A DNA stretch of 64,000 nt from Schizophyllum amplum (lineage: Eukaryota; Basidiomycota; Agaricomycetes; Agaricales; Schizophyllaceae). Below are positions 58,641-64,000 of the stretch, in pieces. The position numbers were made by a program, and so were the translations under genes. The stretch is taken from NCBI GenBank assembly GCA_007026445.1, contig VDMD01000001.1, positions 930,001-994,000 of the forward strand, read 5' to 3'. Position 1 is the stretch's first letter. Every line of letters starts with the position of its first letter. The notes under the pieces are model-generated. The model was not told the origin of the DNA, did no database searches, and saw nothing but the letters and a program-made list of their open reading frames with translations.

Positions 58641-59303
58641 TATGGTTGCGAATTCTGGACAAAATGCGATTCACTACTGCTTTGGAGTGGTTTTCGTCGC
58701 GAAAGCACTCATTCCGAGTGAAAAATAGTGGTTTTTAGTGAGTTTTCGGTCAGGAATCACGCACGACTGCTTCACTCGCTGCGTGATGACTTGCGGGACC
58801 CCCAAATCGTGAAGTCCACGCAGAACGAGTGGTTCACTCGCCGCGTGAAATGACCACTATCAGGTCACTATCGTGGTTCACTCGATGCGTGAAAGGAGCG
58901 GTGATCACGATCGTTATCTCCCGTCAGCCGTCTCAACTGATCCGACCGGGAATTGCCGTGTTGTTCTCCCTTCTTGTTGTCACTAAGGTCTGCTGTTTTG
59001 AGGAAAAACGTAAATTAACAATGGAAGAACAGGCCAAGAAACGTCGTAACGCAACACTGGCGCTCATTACGCCCCCGGAGGTCAGCCTTTAACGAAGTTC
59101 GGCCGGGAATAGCCGAGGAGCTCCGGTTATCAGTGACGGCGAAAGCACTCAGAGTGATTGAATGCGTGACAACGAGTGCCTAGTGAACCAGTCGGTGCGT
59201 GATATCACGCACCGAGTGGTTCACTCGAGTGCGTGATTGGGGGTCCCATAGTGAAAAATAGTGGTCCTCGATCACTCAATTTTGTCCAGAAACAACAATC
59301 ATA
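58641..59303. mobile_element. Non-autonomous DNA transposon E1 (663 bp)
   Basis: Bounded by TATGGTTG...(left) and ...CAATCATA (right) and flanked on both sides by CATGGAC (58634-58640 and 59304-59310), a 7-bp target duplication of F-box coding sequence. Both ends have TATGRTTG at 1-8 and TGGACAAAA at positions 16-24. The interior is full of short CACTCG/CGAGTG and TCACGC/GCGTGA motifs in both orientations, resembling subterminal transposase-binding sites. No coding capacity for a transposase. Confidence 0.85.
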
Positions 59304-59310
59304 CATGGAC

Positions 59311-60680
59311 TATGATTGTACTTTCTGGACAAAATTGAGTGATCGAGGACCACTATTTTCCACTATGGGACCCCCAATCACGCACTCGAGTGAACCACTC
59401 GGTGCGTGATATCACGCACCGACTGGTTCACTAGCCACTCGTTTTCACGCATCAATGTGCTTTCGCCGTCACTGATAACCGGAGCTCCTCGGCTATTCCC
59501 GGCCGAACTCCGTTCAAGGTTGACCTCCGGGGGCGCAATGAGCGTCAGTGTTGCGTCTGGCGACGTTCTTGGCATATTCTTCCATTGTTCACTTACGTTC
59601 CTCCTCAGAACAGCAGACCTTGGTGACAACGAGAAGTGAGAACAACACGGCAATTCCCGGTCGGATCAGTCGAGACGGCTGACTGCTCCTTTCACGCATC
59701 GAGTGAACCACGATAGTGACCTGATAGTGTTTGGGAGTCCTTATTGGACAAAAACGCAAATTATGGTCCGAATCCAGTTGACGTATGTTTTGCGCCGTCA
59801 CACTCACGCGTGCATGTGAACTGCATGTGAGTATGTGACGATTGGTGACGCCGTGACCGTTGTTACTCCTTGTTACTTACCTGCCTTGTCCTCCGCTCAT
59901 GGTGCCGTTTGTGACCCATGGGCCATTCAATGCTAATAGATAAATGGTATGCAATGGCGAGAACGACTGTCTCTTCTCCCATAAGCATGGCAATAACAAC
60001 TTCATTGCTATGGCTACTAGAACCTCAGGCTCGGCACTCCCGGGCCACCTACGTGTTCCCCTATGCAACAGGAGATACCGTCTCCTCTGTCTCTACCAGC
60101 GCCTTTAGAAGGGGAACGTTCCATCTCAGTTGTAGAGCATGTAAGAGATCAATCCCAGCAGTGTGCGGGTGCACCGGCCCTATGCCGCGATGAGGCCTAT
60201 GGCTTCGACCTTCAAGTTGGTACTTGAGCTTAGAAGGCATCCGTCAGTGCCCCTATAGTCTCACATGCATCTGTGGATGGCGCGAATGCAGACGAACAAA
60301 TCATCGAAGCAAGGGGGACCGCTGCAAAATACGAACGTTCACGCGTCTCACGCGTGATCACGGATGAATCATGCGCGATTCACGTGTCAACGACAAAATT
60401 CACGATAATCATGCGTGACACGCAAAATCCTGTATTTTTGTCCAATAAGGACCCTCATAGATAGTGGCCATTTCACGCGGCAAGTGAACCACTCATTCTG
60501 CGTGGACTTCACGATTTGGGGGTCCCGGAAGTCATCACGCAGCGAGTGAAGCAGTCGTGCGTGATTCCTGACCGAAAACTCACTAAAAACCACTATTTTT
60601 CACTCGAAACGAGTGCTTTCGCGAGTGAAAGCACTCAAAAGCATTAGTGAATCGCATTTTGTCCAGGATTTGCAACCATA
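59311..60680. mobile_element. Non-autonomous DNA transposon E2 (633 bp plus a 737-bp nested insertion)
   Basis: Inverted relative to E1 and about 90% identical to it by eye over the inner arm. It starts TATGATTG directly after the middle CATGGAC and ends ...GCAACCATA directly before CATGGAC at 60681-60687. It has the same terminal signature (TGGACAAAA at 16-24 from each end) and the same dense CACTCG/TCACGC motifs. Without the nested E3 and one copy of its 7-bp duplication the length is 633 bp, close to E1. Confidence 0.85.
59730..60459. mobile_element. Nested non-autonomous DNA transposon E3 (730 bp)
   Basis: Inserted within E2 and flanked by GATAGTG (59723-59729 and 60460-60466), again a 7-bp duplication. 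Its ends share a 17-bp identical core TCCTTATTGGACAAAAA at positions 9-25 and a TxTG start. TGGACAAAA is at positions 16-24, the same as in E1 and E2, although the interior sequence is different. No transposase frame; the longest open stretch (about 90 codons at 59918) has no protein character. Confidence 0.82.
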
Positions 60681-62184
60681 CATGGACGAGTTGCAGAGGA
60701 CTGCCCATGTCCCCCTACAGTTATTCGTAGGAGGCATTATGTCCTACCGCACACAGAAACGCGAGAAGATCACGCCACAGATCGCCAGCATCTGGCGCTA
60801 TCTCGGTGCGAACTCACACAGGATGCAGGATGTATACTTGGAAAGCTTGCACGACGATTGGTACACAGTGCTCTCCGTTCAGGAGTTCCCTATCCTCCGA
60901 AGTCTTCGTGTACGCGTGCACGACGACTCCTTCAACCATCTGATACGAGCGTTTAAGAATGCGCCCGTATTGTCGATACTTGGCGTTTGCATGTACGACG
61001 ATCCGAGCTTCGACCTCGTGCTACCGTCTTCAAACTGGGCGCTCTCTTCGCTGATCCTCACGATGGGTGACGTTGGCGAGTGGGCTCCGTCGCTAGCCGT
61101 CGTGTTGGATGCCGTGCTGGCCTGCAAGGACACCCTAGTCATTTGCGACATCGAGACGCACTCCACGGAAGACATACCTGCTGTCTCGACGATCACACTC
61201 TTCCCGCGCCTTGAAGAAGTCCGTCTGGAGAATGGAGCGGTGCCCCTCCTCGATTACATTTCCGCGCCCAGTCTCAGCTCTGTCATGCTGAGGGGCAGCC
61301 GCGAGGAAGAGGTCGAGGAACGGCAGGCGCTCAGCGTCCTCAGCAAGTTCGCATACAGGCAAGACGGCTGTCCGCGGTTGCGGTCCCTCGCCCTGTTGAG
61401 TGTCGCGTGGGATGGGTTCACGACAGAAAACGCTGTGGCATGTCTCCGACACTTGCCCTCGCTCGAACATCTCCATATCGCCAAAATCGCCTTATTTGAA
61501 GAGAATGGGCACCACATGGGCCATCCTCTTGACATACCTTTCGCCCGAGCGTTGACGCGCGACCCGGCTACACCTGCATCGCTGGAGCTCCTGCCCCGCC
61601 TCACAAGCCTGATACTCTGCATCGACGAGCCGAAGCCTCTTCACCACTTTGAGGACGCATTTTTGAACATGGCAAATTCGAGAAGATTACCTATAACATG
61701 GGCTGGGCCAGAGCTTGCTTGCCTGACGGCGTGCCGCTTGCAGATGGAAAACCCGGGCTGCTCGCTAGTGTCGTCGGAAGATGAAGACGGCGGTGAGAAA
61801 AGCGACGAAGACGACGATGTGGCCACCAGTGGACACGACGATGGATCCAGCGATGAAGACGATTTTTCCAACGACGTCCAGCCGGTCAATGCCCAAAAAA
61901 ACGAGGAGGACTCACAGTCGGAGGTATCACGTGAAGCATGGAAGCTTGCCATTCGTTACAGCGATTGTAGGGTCTGGGAGATGGGGCAGATGATCTGCGA
62001 ATGCCGGACTGAAGGGCAAGATTGGGGCCACATTTGATGCCACTCACAGAGAACCTACTGCAGTACCCATTCATATGTAAGCACCTTGATTACCGCTCAG
62101 GTCCCTCGCTCCGTCCAATCCGATGGACACGATGAAAGACTGTGTAGTGGACGCAGTAGTCAATGATCGTCGCGATGAAGGCAA

Positions 62185-63390
62185 TCACCGTCCGTTTCGT
62201 TGAACGCAGTCAATGATCTGTCGGACGGGCTGCATGTATTCCTCCGTATGTTGCACGAGCGCGTCGTCGTCAATAGATGGCGGGAAGGCCAGCGTAAACT
62301 CGTTGCTGGCGCGTAAGTGAGAAAAGTCGGCGTCCGTGAGTCTGGGAGGTTTGGTCAGCGAGAAACCTGTGACAAATATAGCTGCTCACCCATTCGGCGC
62401 TTGCTGTTGCAGCCACGATATCGAGTTGTCGATAAATTGATAGCAGTCGTCACCATCGTCGTTGATTAGCTTACGCTCATCGTCGGATATATCGGCGTGG
62501 AAACGGCGAGGGGATGCGGCAAGGGGAAATTCCGTGTTCAAGCCAGGGAACAGTGCGTTGAGCTGGACGAGCGTGTCCGCCACAACGTCGTGACCAGCGT
62601 ATGGGGCCGTCCATGTCTTGTATATGATCTGCGGAACTTCTTCGTCAATATGAAGCATATCGAACGAGCAGGCTCATGCGTGCTCACCGTCAAGCAGTAG
62701 TTGCGTATCAAATATATGTAGTTGTCGCGCAATGCGTCACTGCCCCGTCGCATTGTAGTGAGTTGGCGGAGTTGCTCGACATGATCTGCCTGTGGTGAGC
62801 TCTCGAGCTGGCCGATGTTCTTGTAGAAATCGTGGAATACGACGATCTTTTCAGCGGTCTCCAGTGCGAGTTTCCGCTGCGCTTCTAGCGAGGAGAGCAG
62901 GTCAAGTAGCATGGGCAGCGCCTCGTATTCGATGTCTGGACGCAAGATATCCGTGATGGCGTAGATTAAGACATCGGCGGGAGGGATTTTAGATGAGAAG
63001 GGGTGTTGGTTGGGCTGTATGTAGTCTTCAAGTTCGTCTGCACGAAGCTTTGTAAGTAAATGTGAGGGGGGAGAGGTGCGAGGAGAGGGGCGTACCAAAG
63101 ATATCGCGTCGGTCTTGCCGGGAAAGATTAGGCCTGTCTGAGATGAACTTCTTGAAATCGGCCACCAGAGCGCCCGGGTCCGCGCTCGCCATACGCGCTC
63201 GTCTTCTCGTTTTCGGTGTAGGGGCAAGGACAGGGGCAGCAGCAGAGGATAGTGGTGCTTTTCCCTTCGTTGAGCCAGTGGTGCGTCTGGGCTTGCTTCG
63301 GTGAGAGGGGACCGTGATAGCGCGCGAGGTTGAGGGTCCCGCAGCCTGGGATTGCTTCTCCAACTCTGGGAGCAGCCACTTGGACGGCAT
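62185..63390 (-). CDS. Orphan, 346 residues, four exons
   Basis: Exons (minus): 63096-63390, 62688-63037, 62390-62628, 62185-62341; GT-AG introns, phases 1/0/2, total 1,041 nt. Start MPSKWLLPELEKQSQAAG; residues 1-75 are basic and Ser/Pro-rich. The core is helical and looks globular (ALVADFKKFISDRPNLSRQD, PPADVLIYAITDILRPDIEY, LPMLLDLLSSLEAQRKLALE, LRDNYIYLIRNYCLT, DCYQFIDNSISWLQQQAP). It ends with SIDDDALVQHTEEYMQPVRQ and VQRNGR. I do not recognise the family. It shares a 168-bp divergent intergenic region with the Asteroid gene. Confidence 0.75.
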
Positions 63391-63558
63391 GATTATCTGC
63401 TTTGGGTTTTAGAGTCCGTTAAGTTGCTGAGCGCGTCACGGTCGAGCTGAGGTCCGAGACTCGAGCGGAGGAAGAAAGGCGAAGTTCGGGCCGGGTGTTC
63501 CGCAGGCGCTTGATGAATTCGATCGTTCCATCATCTTGCTCCGGACGCTCTCGCAGAG
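63391..63558. promoter_or_regulatory. Short bidirectional promoter region
   Basis: 168 bp between divergent start codons (63390 minus, 63559 plus), so both genes must share it. No individual box could be assigned. Confidence 0.4.
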
Positions 63559-64000
63559 ATGGGGATCCTCGGGCTCACCACATTCCTGAAGGAGAACAGA
63601 CGGACATGTTCAAAGCAAGCCCGAATACCAGACTCATCTCCTGTGGTTTTAGTTATTGACGGCTGGTCGTGCGCCCTTCCTTCATTTTATGGATTAGCTG
63701 GCTCACCGTTCACCAGATTCATATACTACTTGTATCAGAGCACACACGCGGCCTGGGTCTATGGTGGAGAATACGAAGAATATTGCGCAAGCATCACCAG
63801 CGTCGTGAAGGCCTGGCTCCAAGTCGGCTTCAAACTCCACTTCGTCTTTGACGGTCCGTGGCCTGACTCGGCTCTACGGATTACCTGACATCGACACAGG
63901 CGCTTGCCCCGCACTCAAGTTCCCTACCCAGATTGGACGCCTTAACCACTCTAATGTCGAACCCTCATCCCTATTTTTCCGCACATCCCCGCTCTCGCGC
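63559..64000 (+). CDS. Asteroid/XPG-N domain protein, 5' part only
   Basis: Partial gene cut by the window end. Exon 1 63559-63853, intron GTCCGT...ACACAG, exon 2 from 63900. It starts MGILGLTTFLKENRRT, the invariant N-terminal helix of the XPG/FEN1-like fold (Gly2 and helix). VVLVIDGWSCALPSFYG follows, with the metal-site Asp, then WVYGGEYEEYCASITSVVKA and LHFVFDG, a junction seen in Asteroid proteins, then LKFPTQIGRLNHSNVEPSSL. Asteroid relatives resemble structure-specific nucleases but often lack some catalytic acids; the second acidic cluster is outside the window, so activity cannot be judged. Confidence 0.88.

Larger units (their letters stand above)
58425..62037 (+). pseudogene. F-box protein paralogue 2, split by a 2.05-kb transposon nest
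   Basis: The coding sequence is in two parts, 58425-58640 (72 codons) and 60688-62037 (449 codons plus stop), separated by three inserted elements. The first part has the F-box (LSPEMWSLIFFLALPDDWEK, then LAQVCHTWRVIAFSTPGLW). The second resumes at ELQRTAHVPLQLF exactly where paralogue 1 has ELQRTAQVPLQ, and continues collinearly (FPRLEEVRLENGAVPLLDYI, GSREEEVEERQALSVLSKFA) to a longer acidic C-terminal segment and TGA at 62035. Both parts lack stops or frameshifts and would be in frame if the insertion were absent, so the disruption is recent. As it stands, only an F-box-only peptide running a few codons into the transposon (stop at 58719-58721) can be made. Confidence 0.88.

Noticed and set aside
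58690..59300. Regularly recurring CACTCG/TCACGC units as a CRISPR-like or satellite array
   Set aside because: Units are short, occur in both orientations, have irregular spacing and lie within defined transposon ends.
59918..60193. 91-codon frame inside E3
   Set aside because: No protein-like pattern and no homologue in E1 or E2.
1..64000. tRNA and rRNA genes
   Set aside because: Scanned by eye for T-loop GTTCRANNC contexts with paired arms; none convincing. A covariance search would be needed to be sure.

Overview
The window looks like nuclear DNA of an agaricomycete (mushroom-forming basidiomycete, possibly Polyporales). Base composition is GC-rich. Genes are cut by many introns of about 45-70 bp with GTRNGY donors. 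Families typical of these fungi are present: a DUF6533 membrane protein, leucine-rich F-box proteins, a SAP/LEWW-repeat protein and a flavin-dependent halogenase. All gene models below were spliced by hand from frame continuity and GT-AG (twice GC-AG) boundaries. I ran no searches.

Layout. 0-2.4 kb: a decayed coding relic and a 1.04-kb inverted-repeat element. 3.2-8.5 kb: a minus-strand two-gene cassette of unknown function (copy A; its upstream gene is frameshifted). 9.2-10.5 kb: a protein built from seven phase-0 exons. 11-12.7 kb: relics, including a third, plus-strand remnant of the cassette. 13.2-17.2 kb: a SAP/LEWW protein and a conserved orphan. 18.7-23.0 kb: phospholipid:diacylglycerol acyltransferase (LRO1), divergent from an acidic/basic orphan at 23.3-24.1 kb. 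25.3-30.6 kb: cassette copy B, same strand as A. 30.7-31.0 kb: a short inverted-repeat element. 31.2-32.7 kb: NAD kinase, divergent from a 1,804-residue BRCT protein (33.0-38.7 kb). 40.4-41.4 kb: an orphan. 41.4-45.1 kb: gene-poor. 45.1-46.5 kb: a DUF6533 multi-pass membrane protein. 47.5-52.4 kb: a Bud4/anillin-like septation protein. 53.5-55.8 kb: a flavin-dependent halogenase. 56.3-62.0 kb: an F-box tandem pair, the second copy split by a nest of three small transposons. 62.2-63.4 kb: an orphan, divergent from the 5' end of an Asteroid/XPG-N protein that runs off the window.

Housekeeping functions are scattered, not in an operon-like pathway: neutral lipid synthesis (LRO1), NADP supply (NADK), septum/bud-site organisation (Bud4-like), genome maintenance (BRCT, Asteroid). 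The accessory material is the more informative part. The three transposons at 58.6-60.7 kb share 7-bp target duplications and a terminal signature, and two of them sit head to head at the same 7-bp target. The 5-kb cassette duplication has one gene near-identical between copies and the other strongly diverged. No rRNA, tRNA or CRISPR array was seen.
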